Assembly: GCA_949948835.1 (NCBI GenBank)
Contig: CATLHF010000011.1
Coordinates: 1-60,679, forward strand
Length of the DNA: 60,679 nt
Source of the DNA: an uncultured Clostridia bacterium
GTDB taxonomy: Bacteria > Bacillota > Clostridia > TANB77 > CAG-508
Reading direction: 5' to 3'
Shown here: positions 26,141-36,800 of the stretch, piece by piece
Numbering within the stretch: the stretch's first letter is position 1
Layout of the letters: each line of letters starts with the position of its first letter
The notes under the pieces: model-generated
Told to the model about the DNA's origin: nothing
What the model saw: the letters and a program-made list of their open reading frames with translations, nothing else
Databases searched by the model: none
Translations under genes and position numbers: made by a program

Positions 26141-27893
26141 ATAATTGTGCATCTTCTTTTTTATGTCTTTCAGTTGCTTCTTTTTGTATTGTGCTTATTT
26201 CTTTCCAATTCTTTTGGTCATATACTTCTGCTTTTAAATCTGGTATATCTTTGTATTTTCTTGTTAACCTTTTATATTGCTCATCATTTATTATTTCTGT
26301 ATCTTGTATTAATTTCATAAATTCCATATCATTTAAACTTGATATGTAATTTGCAGATATCATCATAGCAATTCTTTCCTCATATGGTAAATAATTTTCA
26401 TTATGTTTCCCAATTTTAATATTTTCTACAACTCTTGATGCTTCTCTTTCTAGACTTTTTTCATTATAACCTACTAATTTTCCTTCTTCTAATTGTGATT
26501 CATAGTATGTAATATATTTTCTAATTCTAGCATTTTTCATGCTATAGTCATAACCAAGTTCTTCTTTATCTTCATATGGCTTTCTGTTTTGTACACACTC
26601 TCTTGCTATTGTTAGTTCATCTCTTGTTGATTGCATTGTTGCTTCCTCTACAATTCTAACTGTAAGTGCATAGTCTTCTGGATTTGTATTACATATGTAA
26701 TTAATAAATCCTTCATCTGGTGTTCCTCTATATTGTTCTAACTCTTCATTTATTTTCATATCTTCATTTGCATTTGGTAATCTAGGTAAAAGTCCATTTT
26801 CCATTATGATATCTTTACCTCTAACCATTAATTCTCTAACTGCTGGTGGGTAAGTTTCTTGGTCTTCTACTAACATAACGTTATCAACTGCTTTTTCATT
26901 ATTTAGATTTAATAATTCTCCCATTAATACTGTCATTTCTTTAGACATTTTTATCTTTCTTTTTGTACTATTTTTTATTACATCATTTATAAATATTTCT
27001 CTTATTCTCTCTGCAAGCTTTGTATAATCTTTTTTTGCATTTGCTGTATCAAATTCTTCTTTTGTTATTCCAATTTTCATTAAAACAACTTCATAGTCAT
27101 GGTCTAGATAGTCAACTACTTTTCCTTCTTCATCACTCATTAATCCTTCTCTTAATCCGTCTATCATATCAAGTGGTGTATATGATATTTTATCTGCAAG
27201 ACGCATTAAACAAGCTTCTGGTGTTGCTGGCATAAGTTTTCTATCATAACCTCTTACCACGTAGCATTTAAGCATTTCTTGTTCAAAGTCTTTTTCTGTT
27301 TTTGTTGACTGTGGTATAAATTCTTTATCGACTGTTTCTCCATTATGTCCATTTATTGCATCCATTATTAACCATAAGCTACTCCTTATTCTTGCTAATT
27401 CCTTAGGCTTTACTTTTGGGTTATGTACTTTTATTTTTTCAATTATTTCATCATATACCTTATCTGTGTAGATTAATTCTCTTGCTCCTAATGTATTGTG
27501 GCAGAAGTTACCAATCCCATAATCTTCTAATATGTTTGATATCCACCATTCTCCACCATGTCCCCAAAATGTATGTCCTTTATCATGATGTTTCATCATA
27601 ATTTTAGTAATATCTACATTCAAGCCTATTCCTTTTGCCATTTGAGCCACACTTTTTTCTGCATCTTCTGCATGTATTTTTCTATTTGTAGTTTCACCAC
27701 AAGATTTTCTTGCACCTTTTACCATCATAGTTTCGTCACAACTTTTTTTGTTGTATCTTGTTAATACCATGTCTATTTCATTTGCATATTTTGCAAGTCT
27801 CTCTATTTGTACTGCTTTTGATAAATAACCTTTTTCATCAACAAATTTTCCTTTTATACTTCTAACTTTGCTTATAATATCCGTTTTTATCAT
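26139..27893 (-). CDS. HD-domain dGTPase-like phosphohydrolase
   Basis: This large protein of 584 residues has a dGTPase-type HD domain in its N-terminal half: His74 in IHAEDAEKS, His103-Asp104 in MMKHHDKGHTFWGHGGEWW, and LADKISYTPLDMIDGLREG further on. Such enzymes release triphosphate from dGTP and may control dNTP pools or limit phage. The C-terminal half is helical and Lys/Glu-rich, unassigned. The gene is transcribed alone, divergent from the PfkB kinase. Confidence 0.8.
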   Translation of the reverse strand: MIKTDIISKVRSIKGKFVDEKGYLSKAVQIERLAKYANEIDMVLTRYNKKSCDETMMVKGARKSCGETTNRKIHAEDAEKSVAQMAKGIGLNVDITKIMMKHHDKGHTFWGHGGEWWISNILEDYGIGNFCHNTLGARELIYTDKVYDEIIEKIKVHNPKVKPKELARIRSSLWLIMDAINGHNGETVDKEFIPQSTKTEKDFEQEMLKCYVVRGYDRKLMPATPEACLMRLADKISYTPLDMIDGLREGLMSDEEGKVVDYLDHDYEVVLMKIGITKEEFDTANAKKDYTKLAERIREIFINDVIKNSTKRKIKMSKEMTVLMGELLNLNNEKAVDNVMLVEDQETYPPAVRELMVRGKDIIMENGLLPRLPNANEDMKINEELEQYRGTPDEGFINYICNTNPEDYALTVRIVEEATMQSTRDELTIARECVQNRKPYEDKEELGYDYSMKNARIRKYITYYESQLEEGKLVGYNEKSLEREASRVVENIKIGKHNENYLPYEERIAMMISANYISSLNDMEFMKLIQDTEIINDEQYKRLTRKYKDIPDLKAEVYDQKNWKEISTIQKEATERHKKEDAQL

Positions 27894-28018
27894 TTTTTTA
27901 CTCCCTTTTTTACAATATGCAACAATTATATCACGATTATGTTAAGTTGTAAACTATTTTTGCTTGTATTTCAATTACTTTTATAATATAATGTTTAAAG
28001 TTCATAGGAGGGATAAAT

Positions 28019-28918
28019 ATGTCTAATAAAGTATTTGTATCACATGGTGATATTATCTTAGATAACATCTATGATGGTGATTTAAATTTAATAAAACAAG
28101 ATGGTGGAGGTAGTAACTGGAATACACTATATAACCTTTCCTATATGGGAGAAACTTGCTATGCGATTGGAAGTTCTGGAAATGATGAAGAAGGTCGTAT
28201 GGCAATCAATTCTTTAAAAAGATTTGGTGTTAATACAGACTATATACGAGTGGATAATATTTCTACTAGTGTTATGAATATTATTATTCCAAATTCAGAT
28301 TTAGGTGATGATACAATTATTCATAGTTGGTATTCCCCTATTACAAATAAACGCACTCTTGAATTTAGAGACAATTTACCAGTTAACTTACCAAATGAAC
28401 TTTGTGATAAAGAGATTTTTGTGCTATTAGATAAGTTTGAAAAAGTAAATTTGGATTTCTTAAACAATATTAAAAATAAAAAAGTATGTTTAGATATTGG
28501 TCATTATCGTTTTATTGAACATTTTTCTAAACAATATTTAACTAATTTTTTAAAAAATGCTAATTTAGCTCAATTAAATCATAATGTTCGTGATTTATTA
28601 TTGGAACGTTTACAAGTAAAAAATGAATTTGAACTTTTTGATTTGTTAGATTTAGATTTGCTCGTTCTTACAAAAGGAAAAAAAGGTGCTACCTTTATTT
28701 TTAAAGAAAATAATGAATTTAAAAGTATCGATCAATTTCCTGAAGTAATTGCTAAAGTTACGGATTCTTCTGGTGCAGGTGATGCATTCTTTTCTACTGT
28801 TATTAAAGAATATGCTTATTGTGACAAAATTGATTCTGATTTTATTGCTGATACATTTCGTATTGCAAACCAAGCTTCAAGAGATGTAATATCTCAAATG
28901 GGTAGTAGAAGAATTTAA
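28019..28918 (+). CDS. PfkB-family carbohydrate kinase
   Basis: A ribokinase-fold sugar kinase of 299 residues with the N-terminal [16 protein letters not shown] and the catalytic anion-hole motif [14 protein letters not shown] near the C-terminus (catalytic Asp in GAGD). The substrate is unknown; length and motif spacing resemble fructoselysine/fructosamine kinases. ATG follows AGGAGGGATAAAT. It lies 68 bases upstream of purE on the same strand, possibly unrelated. Confidence 0.85.
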   Translation: MSNKVFVSHGDIILDNIYDGDLNLIKQDGGGSNWNTLYNLSYMGETCYAIGSSGNDEEGRMAINSLKRFGVNTDYIRVDNISTSVMNIIIPNSDLGDDTIIHSWYSPITNKRTLEFRDNLPVNLPNELCDKEIFVLLDKFEKVNLDFLNNIKNKKVCLDIGHYRFIEHFSKQYLTNFLKNANLAQLNHNVRDLLLERLQVKNEFELFDLLDLDLLVLTKGKKGATFIFKENNEFKSIDQFPEVIAKVTDSSGAGDAFFSTVIKEYAYCDKIDSDFIADTFRIANQASRDVISQMGSRRI

Positions 28919-28986
28919 ATATAAATACTGACAAATTTCTACATAAGTGTTATAATAATGCTAGTTTTATATTAGGGAGGAAAAAT

Positions 28987-29509
28987 ATGAAAAAAATTGA
29001 TGTTTCAATTATTATGGGAAGCGATTCTGATTTGGCTATTATGCAAGATGCCGCTAAGTTTTTAGATACTGTTGGAATTTCTTATGAAATGAAAATTCTA
29101 TCTGTTCACAGAACACCTGAAAAAGCTATGGAATATGCTAAACAATTAAACGAAAATGGAGTAAAAGTTATTATTGCTGGTGCAGGTGGTGCTGCTCACT
29201 TACCTGGTGTTTTTGCAGCTATGGTTCCAACTGTTCCTGTTATTGGTATTCCAATTCATACTAAAACATTATCTGGAGTAGATTCTTTATATTCAATTGT
29301 ACAAATGCCTTCACGGAATTCCAGTTGCAACTGTTGCAATTAATGGAGCAAAAAATGCAGGTATTCTTGCTGCTTCTATGATTGCAATTGGAGATAACAA
29401 AGTAAAAGAGAAATTAGCTGATTTTAAAAGTTCTTTAAAAGATGCTGTTACCAAAAAAGATGAAAAATTACAAGATTTAGGATATGCTGATTATTTAAAA
29501 CAAATGTAA
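28987..29509 (+). CDS. purE: PurE (N5-CAIR mutase), +1 shift at CGG
   Basis: PurE converts N5-CAIR to CAIR in purine synthesis. Two frames join into 173 residues, typical length. The first frame carries [15 protein letters not shown], the family's nucleotide-binding start, and [13 protein letters not shown] with the catalytic His. The shift is at TCA-CGG-AAT: skipping C gives [26 protein letters not shown], the family consensus. The zero frame stops 9 codons later. purC and purH follow intact on the same strand, so the pathway is under selection and a broken purE would be costly. Confidence 0.92.
29314..29316 (+). other. Putative +1 recoding site, purE (TCA CGG AAT)
   Basis: In-frame CGG. 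Skipping C29314 reads GGA as Gly110. Zero-frame stop: 9 codons downstream. Confidence 0.9.
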
Positions 29510-29587
29510 ATTTAGATATTTGAAATATACTATAATTTTAAATTAATATATTTTTATAAGATTTTTAATAGAAAAGAGGTTTTTTAA

Positions 29588-30442
29588 ATGAAAAAAATTA
29601 GTAGTGGTAAAGTTCGTGAGATTTATGAAGTAGATGATGATAAACTATTATTAGTGGTATCTGACCGTATTTCTGCTTTTGACTATATCTTACCTGCTAT
29701 GATACCAAACAAAGGAAAAGTATTAAATCAAATATCTGCTTTTTGGTTTGATTTTGTAAAAGATATCATTCCAAACCATGTGATTTCGATTGATACAAAA
29801 GATTTTCCTGCTGAATTTCAAACGCCAGAGTTTGAAGGAAGAAGTATGTTAGTTAAAAAACTAAAAATGCTTCCAGTTGAATGTATTGTAAGAGGATATA
29901 TTACAGGTTCTGGATGGAAAAGTTATAAAGAAGATGGTACTGTTTGTGGTATTACATTACCAGAAGGATTACAAGAATCTGAAAAATTACCTGAGCCAAT
30001 CTTTACTCCATCTACAAAAGCTGAAATTGGTGACCATGATGAAAATATTTCGTTTGAACGAGTATGCGAAATGTTAGGAGTAGAGCTTGCAACAAAACTA
30101 CGTGATAAAACAATTGAAGTATACTCAAAATGTGCTGAATATGCAGCATCTCGTGGTGTTATTATTGCTGATACTAAATTTGAGTTTGGCCTAGATGAAA
30201 ATGGTGACCTTGTATTAGGAGATGAAGTTTTAACTCCAGATTCTAGTCGTTTCTGGCCTGCAAAGGATTATGTAGTAGGACAATCTCAAAAGAGCTTTGA
30301 TAAACAATATATGCGTGATTGGATTAAGTCTTCTGGTTATGATCCAGAAACAAAAGCTCCAATACCACAAGAGGTAATTGATACGACTGTTGCAAAATAT
30401 GTAGAAGCATATGAATTAATTACAGGAAAGAAATTTGAATAA
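29588..30442 (+). CDS. purC: SAICAR synthetase PurC
   Basis: PurC joins CAIR and aspartate to SAICAR using ATP. At 284 residues it is the longer form. It opens with SGKVREIYEVDDDKLLLVVSDRISAFD, the ATP-grasp-like nucleotide site, and contains VRGYITGSGWKSY and IADTKFEFGLDENG, all conserved. It is 78 bases after purE and 14 bases before purH. Confidence 0.96.
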   Translation: MKKISSGKVREIYEVDDDKLLLVVSDRISAFDYILPAMIPNKGKVLNQISAFWFDFVKDIIPNHVISIDTKDFPAEFQTPEFEGRSMLVKKLKMLPVECIVRGYITGSGWKSYKEDGTVCGITLPEGLQESEKLPEPIFTPSTKAEIGDHDENISFERVCEMLGVELATKLRDKTIEVYSKCAEYAASRGVIIADTKFEFGLDENGDLVLGDEVLTPDSSRFWPAKDYVVGQSQKSFDKQYMRDWIKSSGYDPETKAPIPQEVIDTTVAKYVEAYELITGKKFE

Positions 30443-30456
30443 TGGAGGAATTTTAA

Positions 30457-32013
30457 ATGAGAGCATTAATTAGTGTTTCAGATAAAACTGGAATTGTTGA
30501 ATTTGCAAAGTCTTTAGAAGACCTTGGAATTGAAATTATTTCAACTGGTGGTACTTATAAAATATTAAAAGAAAATAATTTATCTGTTATGGAAATTTCT
30601 GAATTAACAGAGTTTCCTGAATGTTTAGATGGAAGGGTAAAAACACTTCATCCTAAGGTTCATGCAGGAATTTTGGCAATGCGTTCAAAGCCTAGCCATA
30701 TGCAACAACTAGCTGATTTAGGAATTGATACGATTGATATGGTAGTTGTTAATCTATATCCTTTTAAACAAACGATTTTAAAAGACAATGTAACTCGTGA
30801 AGATGCAGTTGAAAACATTGATATTGGTGGACCTACTATGCTTCGTAGTGCAGCTAAAAATTATCAAGATGTAAGTGTTGTAACGGACCCTGCTGATTAC
30901 GAAAAAGTATTAGATGAATTAAAAGAAAATGGAAAAGTTTCAGTCGATACAAATTTTTATCTAATGCAAAAAGTATTTGAACATACTGCTAATTATGATA
31001 CAATGATTTTCCATTATTTACGTAGTGAAAGAAAAGATACTTCCTACCCACAAGAACTTTCTTTAACTTTTGAAAAAGTACAAGAAATGAGATATGGTGA
31101 AAACCCTCATCAAACAGGTGCTTTATATAAAGAAGTTGGAAAATGTGAAGGTTCTTTAACCACTGCGAAACAATTAAATGGAAAAGAATTATCGTTTAAT
31201 AATATTAATGATACCAATGGTGCATTAGAATTATTAAAAGAATTTAATGAGCCAACCGTTGTTGCTTGTAAACATGGAAATCCTTGTGGTGTTGGAAGTA
31301 GCGAAAATATTTACGATGCTTGGAAAAAAGCTTATTCTGCTGATAAAACTTCTATCTTTGGTGGTATTGTTGTGTTAAATCGCAAACTTACCAAAGAAAT
31401 TGCAGAAGAAATGTCTAAGATTTTCTTGGAAGTAATTGTCGCTCCTTCTTATGAAGAAGAAGCCTTAAATATTCTTTGCCAAAAGAAAAATATAAGAGTA
31501 TTAGAATTACCAAGCATTTCTGTTAAACAACCAGAAACTGCATACGATATTAAGAAAATTAATGGTGGTATTATTATTCAATCTATTGATTCAAAATTAT
31601 TAAATGAAGATGATTCTTACCAAGTGATTACCAAAAGAGCTCCAACCAAGGAAGAGCTTGAAGATATGTTATTTACTTGGAAGATTGTAAAACATACAAA
31701 ATCGAATGCGATTGTTATTGGAAAGAATAAACAATCCGTTGGAATTGGACCTGGACAAGTAAATCGTATTTGGTCTACGAAGCAATGTTTCGAACATGCT
31801 GTAGAACTAATTGGAGAAGATGCTTCCCACGGTGCTGTTCTTGCATCAGACGCATTCTTCCCATTTGATGATTGTGTAGAAGCTGCACATGCTGCAGGAA
31901 TTACAGCAATTATTCAACCAGGTGGTTCAATTAACGACCAATTATCAATTGATAAATGTAATGAATATGATATGGCAATGCTATTTACTGGCATGAGACA
32001 TTTTAAACATTAA
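30457..32013 (+). CDS. purH: Bifunctional AICAR transformylase/IMP cyclohydrolase PurH
   Basis: PurH performs the last two steps to IMP. The 518-residue chain has the N-terminal cyclohydrolase (ALISVSDKTGIVEFAKSL, STGGTYKIL) and the C-terminal transformylase (KHGNPCGVG, with the catalytic Lys-His pair, and SDAFFPFDD). Intact in one frame. It ends the purE-purC-purH operon before a strong terminator. Confidence 0.96.
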   Translation: MRALISVSDKTGIVEFAKSLEDLGIEIISTGGTYKILKENNLSVMEISELTEFPECLDGRVKTLHPKVHAGILAMRSKPSHMQQLADLGIDTIDMVVVNLYPFKQTILKDNVTREDAVENIDIGGPTMLRSAAKNYQDVSVVTDPADYEKVLDELKENGKVSVDTNFYLMQKVFEHTANYDTMIFHYLRSERKDTSYPQELSLTFEKVQEMRYGENPHQTGALYKEVGKCEGSLTTAKQLNGKELSFNNINDTNGALELLKEFNEPTVVACKHGNPCGVGSSENIYDAWKKAYSADKTSIFGGIVVLNRKLTKEIAEEMSKIFLEVIVAPSYEEEALNILCQKKNIRVLELPSISVKQPETAYDIKKINGGIIIQSIDSKLLNEDDSYQVITKRAPTKEELEDMLFTWKIVKHTKSNAIVIGKNKQSVGIGPGQVNRIWSTKQCFEHAVELIGEDASHGAVLASDAFFPFDDCVEAAHAAGITAIIQPGGSINDQLSIDKCNEYDMAMLFTGMRHFKH

Positions 32014-32020
32014 AATTTAA

Positions 32021-32085
32021 TTTTAGGGACAGGGAAAAAATGGCCTTTTTTGAATAAAGGATGATTTTTTACCCCGTCCCTAAAA
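32021..32085 (+). terminator. Terminator of purE-purC-purH
   Basis: TTTTAGGGAC pairs with GTCCCTAAAA around a long loop that contains T-rich stretches. Confidence 0.6.
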
Positions 32086-32097
32086 TCATCTTTAATA

Positions 32098-32140
32098 GAA
32101 AAAGTGGAAATATTGTTTAAAACAACTTTTCCACTTTTAT
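32098..32140 (-). terminator. Terminator facing the small membrane protein gene
   Basis: AAAAGTGGAAA pairs with TTTTCCACTTTT; T-rich on both sides, just past the stop at 32149. Confidence 0.65.
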
Positions 32141-32148
32141 TGAAGGAT

Positions 32149-32373
32149 TTATTCTGGTTTAATTGTACTAATAAGGTCAAAGTACATTTCTGATGACCTT
32201 TCTGCAAAATCATAAATAAAAATGATAACAAATTCTGTGTTGGGAATCACTTTTCCTAGTATGCTAATTAAAATTCCCAAGGCATTCGCAATCATTCCAA
32301 TTGCACATACAATTGGCATAGATGTTGCAGCAATTAGAATAGCAATAAACCACCGTAAGATTTTAACAATCAT
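32149..32373 (-). CDS. Small membrane protein, 74 residues
   Basis: The ATG at 32373 follows an excellent AAGGAGGAAAAAG, so the short start is preferred over longer frames. Two hydrophobic segments (residues 8-23 and 25-45) suggest an inner-membrane protein. Function unknown. Codon 7 is CGG (32353-32355), read in frame as KILRWFIAIL. A +1 shift there would stop after 6 more residues. This is the only credible neighbour-like gene in the window with an in-frame CGG sense codon, so it is a key counter-example to strict CGG recoding. Confidence 0.6.
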   Translation of the reverse strand: MIVKILRWFIAILIAATSMPIVCAIGMIANALGILISILGKVIPNTEFVIIFIYDFAERSSEMYFDLISTIKPE

Positions 32374-32440
32374 CTTTTTCCTCCTTATGTATTGAAATAT
32401 AAGTATATTATATCTCATTTTACATAATTTTTCAATCTTT

Positions 32441-33874
32441 CTATACTTTTACTTCTGTTGTGACACCTTTTGTTAGGTCTTTGTATGTTTCAAGGATTGG
32501 GTCTACTTTTGCTTTGATAAAGTCTTCTACTTGTTTTGGTGCTCTTCCACATAGGTGGTCTGGATTTAAGATGTGTAAAATTTCTTCTTTGGTTAGTCCA
32601 AAGGTTTCGTCTTTTGCAATTCGATCGACTAAGTCGTTTGGTCTTCCAAATTCTTTTACTTCTCTTCCTGCTTCCATTGAGTATACACGGATTTTTTCAT
32701 GTAATTCCTGACGGTCTCCACCTTTTAATACAGCATTCATTAGAATTTCTTCTGTTCCCATGAATGGTAATTCTTGCATCATATTGGTCTTGATAACATT
32801 TTCATATACAACAATTCCAGAGGAAATGTTGGCATATAGAATTAAGATAGCATCTACTGCTAAAAAGCTCTCTGGTACACAGATTCTTTTATTTGCTGAG
32901 TCATCTAATGTTCTTTCTAACCATTGAGTTGCAGCTGTAATAGCAGGGTCATTTGCTAGTACCATAACATGTCTTGCAAGAGAGTTGATTCTTTCACTTC
33001 TCATTGGGTTTCTCTTATATGCCATTGCAGAGGAACCGATTTGTCCTTTTTCAAATGGTTCTTCTAATTCTTTTTCATGTTGTAATAATCTCATATCATT
33101 TGCAAATTTAGATGCACTTTCGGCAATGGTTGCTAGTACATTTAATACTCTTGCATCTAGTTTTCTAGTATAGGTTTGTCCGGAAACATCATATACTTTA
33201 TCAAATCCCATTTTTTCTGCAATTTTACCGTCAATCTGATTTACTTTTTCTTCATCTTTAAATAATTTCATGAAGCTTTCTTGTGTTCCTGTGGTTCCTT
33301 TACAACCAAGTAATTTCATATGGCTTTGTACGAATTCTAGTTCTTCTAAATCTTCTAGTAAATCTTGTAACCATAGGGTTGCTCTTTTTCCGACGGTTGT
33401 TAATTGTGCTGGTTGGAAATGCGTATATCCAAGACATGTAACAAATCTATTATCAAATGCAAATTTTCTTAAGTTTTGAATCACTAGAATTAGTTTTTGC
33501 TTAATTAGTTCTAATGCTTCATGCATTAAGATAACGTCTGTATTATCGGTTACATAGCAGGAGGTTGCACCTAAGTGTATAATTGGTTTTGCTTCTGGGC
33601 ATTTTGTTCCAAATTCATATACGTGTGCCATAACGTCATGTCTACATTCTGCTTCTCTTTTTGCAACAATATCATAATCAATATTATCTACATTTTCTTC
33701 CATTTGTTTAATTTGTTTATCTGTAATATCAATTCCTAATTCTTGCTCTGTTTTTGCAAGTGCAATCCATAATTTTCTCCATGTGGAATATTTCTTATCA
33801 CTTGACCATAGATAATTCATTTCGCTACTTGCATATCTTCCTGCAAGTGGTGTTTTATAAATATTATTTTCCAT
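32441..33874 (-). CDS. purB: Adenylosuccinate lyase PurB
   Basis: PurB acts twice in purine synthesis, on SAICAR and adenylosuccinate. 477 residues with the fumarase/aspartase superfamily signature GSSAMAYKRNPMRSERI, a catalytic His region (RHDVMAHVYEFG), and TGTQESF. Ends the cluster, 10 bases after purL, and is clearly cotranscribed. Confidence 0.95.
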   Translation of the reverse strand: MENNIYKTPLAGRYASSEMNYLWSSDKKYSTWRKLWIALAKTEQELGIDITDKQIKQMEENVDNIDYDIVAKREAECRHDVMAHVYEFGTKCPEAKPIIHLGATSCYVTDNTDVILMHEALELIKQKLILVIQNLRKFAFDNRFVTCLGYTHFQPAQLTTVGKRATLWLQDLLEDLEELEFVQSHMKLLGCKGTTGTQESFMKLFKDEEKVNQIDGKIAEKMGFDKVYDVSGQTYTRKLDARVLNVLATIAESASKFANDMRLLQHEKELEEPFEKGQIGSSAMAYKRNPMRSERINSLARHVMVLANDPAITAATQWLERTLDDSANKRICVPESFLAVDAILILYANISSGIVVYENVIKTNMMQELPFMGTEEILMNAVLKGGDRQELHEKIRVYSMEAGREVKEFGRPNDLVDRIAKDETFGLTKEEILHILNPDHLCGRAPKQVEDFIKAKVDPILETYKDLTKGVTTEVKV

Positions 33875-33884
33875 TTTTTACTCC

Positions 33885-36800
33885 TTATTTGTAGTATTCT
33901 ACCCCTGATTCAAATAGCTTCTGGTTTTTGTTTCCTGGTATGTTTGTTAGAATATCGCTTCTGTAGCTTCTTTCTGAATGTCCCATTTTTCCTAGTATTC
34001 TTCCATCTGGGCTTGTAATTCCTTCTACTGCATAGGTAGAACCGTTTGGGTTAAATCTTATATCATAAGTTGGATTTCCATTTAAGTCAACGTATTGGGT
34101 CGCAATTTGTCCATTTTTGATTAATTCTTTCATGACTTCTTCGGATGCTACGAATTTTCCTTCTCCATGGGAGATTGGAATAATGAATTCGTCTCCAACT
34201 GAAACCTTACTAAACCATGGTGATAGTTTTGATACAACTTTCGTGTTTACCATTTTTGATTGGTGTCTTGCAATATCGTTGAATGTTAAAGTTGGCATTG
34301 TATCATCCATATCCATAATTTTTCCATATGGTAATAATCCTAATTTAATAAGTGCTTGGAATCCATTACAAATTCCTAACATTAATCCATCTTGCTCATT
34401 TAAATGCTTATGGATGGCATCCATTAATTTTGGATTTCTTAGTACTGCAGCAATAAATTTTCCAGACCCATCTGGTTCATCTCCTGCACTAAATCCACCT
34501 GGTAACATGATAATTTGGGCATTGTTAATTTCTTTTTCGAATACATCAATGGATTCGATTAAAGTTTCTGGTTTTAAGTTTCTAAATACGGCTGTATTTA
34601 CTACGGCTCCTGCATCTTCAAATGCTTTTGTTAAATCGTATTCGCAGTTAGTTCCTGGGAATACTGGTATAAATACTCTTGGTTTTGCAATTTGGATGTT
34701 TGCCTTTTGATTTCCTATTTTTTCACTTGAAACTGGTTTAATATCACTATCTTTTTTATCTACTGATGCATTTGTAGGGAATACTTTTTCTAGTGGTTTT
34801 TCCCATATGGTAATTAGTTCTTCTAGTGATAATAGTTCATTTTCAGAAATTCTAATTTCTGGTTGTTCTATGGTACATCCTAATGTCTCTAATTTTTCTT
34901 CATTTACCTCTTCTGATACTTCAAGAATGAAACTTCCATACATTGGCTTAAATAAGTCTTCTTTGCTTGTAAATTTAAATCCAATTTTGTTTCCTATTGC
35001 AGATTTTGTAATGGTATCTGCAATTCCTCCATGACGAATGGTACTACATGATAATACTTTTCCTTTTTCAATTAAATGATGAATGATTTCATAGTTTTCT
35101 TTTAAGTCTTCAAAATCTGGAAGTGAGTTTTCATCCATTTTTGTTTTTAGTATCATGACTTTTGAATCTGCTTTTTTAAATTCGTTTGAGATAACTCCAT
35201 TTACTTTGATGGTTCCGACACAGAATGATGTTAGTGTTGGTGGAACATCTAGTTCATTGTAAGAGCCAGACATCGAGTCTTTTCCTCCAATTGCAGCAAT
35301 TCCTAATTTTTCTTGTACTAAGTATGCTCCAAGTAATGCTGCTAATGGTTTTCCCCAACGAGATGGTTCATTTCTTAATTTTTCAAAGTACTCCTGGAAG
35401 GTTAACCATGCTTTTTTATAATCTCCTCCCATTGCTACATATTTCGTAACAGATTCGATAACAGCATAAACTGCTCCATGGAATGGGCTCCAACTGGTAA
35501 GATATGGGTTATATCCATACGTCATAACCGTTCCTGTATCACTATATCCTTCTAAGGTTGGAATTCTTGCTGCCATTCCTTCTGCTGGTGTTAATTGGTA
35601 TTTTCCTCCAAATGGCATTGTAATGGTTCCTGCTCCAATGGTAGAATCGAAACGTTCTACTAGTCCTTTTTGTGAACAGCAATTTAAATCACTTACTGTT
35701 TGCTTCCAAGCTTCTACTTTATTTTCTGGTGTTTTTTCATCAAAATAGTTATTACTATCATCTGGTTTTGTAATAGATGCATTTGCTTTTTTTACATCTC
35801 CATTGGTATCTAAGAATTCACGGCTAATATCAACAATGCATTTTCCTCTCCAGTACATTTTTACTCTTGGCTCTTCTACAACATCTGCTACCAAGCTTGT
35901 TTCAATATTTTCTAAAGATGCAAGCCTTTCAAATTCTTCTACATCATTTGCACGTACAACAACTGCCATTCTTTCTTGTGATTCTGAAATAGCAAGTTCT
36001 GTTCCATCTAGTCCTTCATATTTTTTAGGTACTTTATCTAGATTAATGACTAATCCATCTGCTAATTCTCCAACAGCAACTGATACTCCTCCTGCTCCAA
36101 AGTCATTACAACGTTTAATTAATTTCGTTGCTTCTGGATTTCGAAATAGTCTTTGAATTTTTCTTTCTTCTGGCGCATTTCCTTTTTGTACTTCTGCTCC
36201 ACAAGTAGTTAGTGATTCACTGGTATGTGCTTTTGAAGAACCAGTTGCTCCTCCACATCCATCTCTTCCTGTTCTTCCACCAAGTAAGATAACTTTGTCT
36301 CCTGGTTCTGGACGTAATCTTATTACATTTTTCGCTGGTGCTGCTCCTACTAATGCTCCAATTTCTAAACGTTTTGCAACATACCCTGGATGGTAAATTT
36401 CTGCTACTTGTCCTGTTGCAAGTCCAATTTGATTTCCATAGGAACTATATCCTCTTGCTGCTTCATTTGTTAGCTTTCTTTGTGGTAATTTATTTGGCAT
36501 GGTTTCTTTAATACTTGTCCTTGGATCTCCACATCCTGTTACACGCATTGCTTGGTATACATATACACGTCCTGATAATGGGTCGCGAATGGCTCCTCCA
36601 AGACAGGTTGCAGCTCCTCCAAATGGTTCAATTTCAGTTGGATGGTTATGAGTTTCATTTTTAAACATGATTAGGTATTCTTCTGGTTTTCCATCTACTT
36701 GTATGGTTGCTTTTATGCTACATGCATTGATTTCTTCAGATTCATCTAAATCTTTTAATAATCCTTTTTTCTTTAATTCTTTTGCAGCAATGGTTGCAAC

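Noticed and set aside
32010..32231. 73-codon minus-strand ORF
   Set aside because: It spans two terminator hairpins after purH and its product looks non-protein-like.
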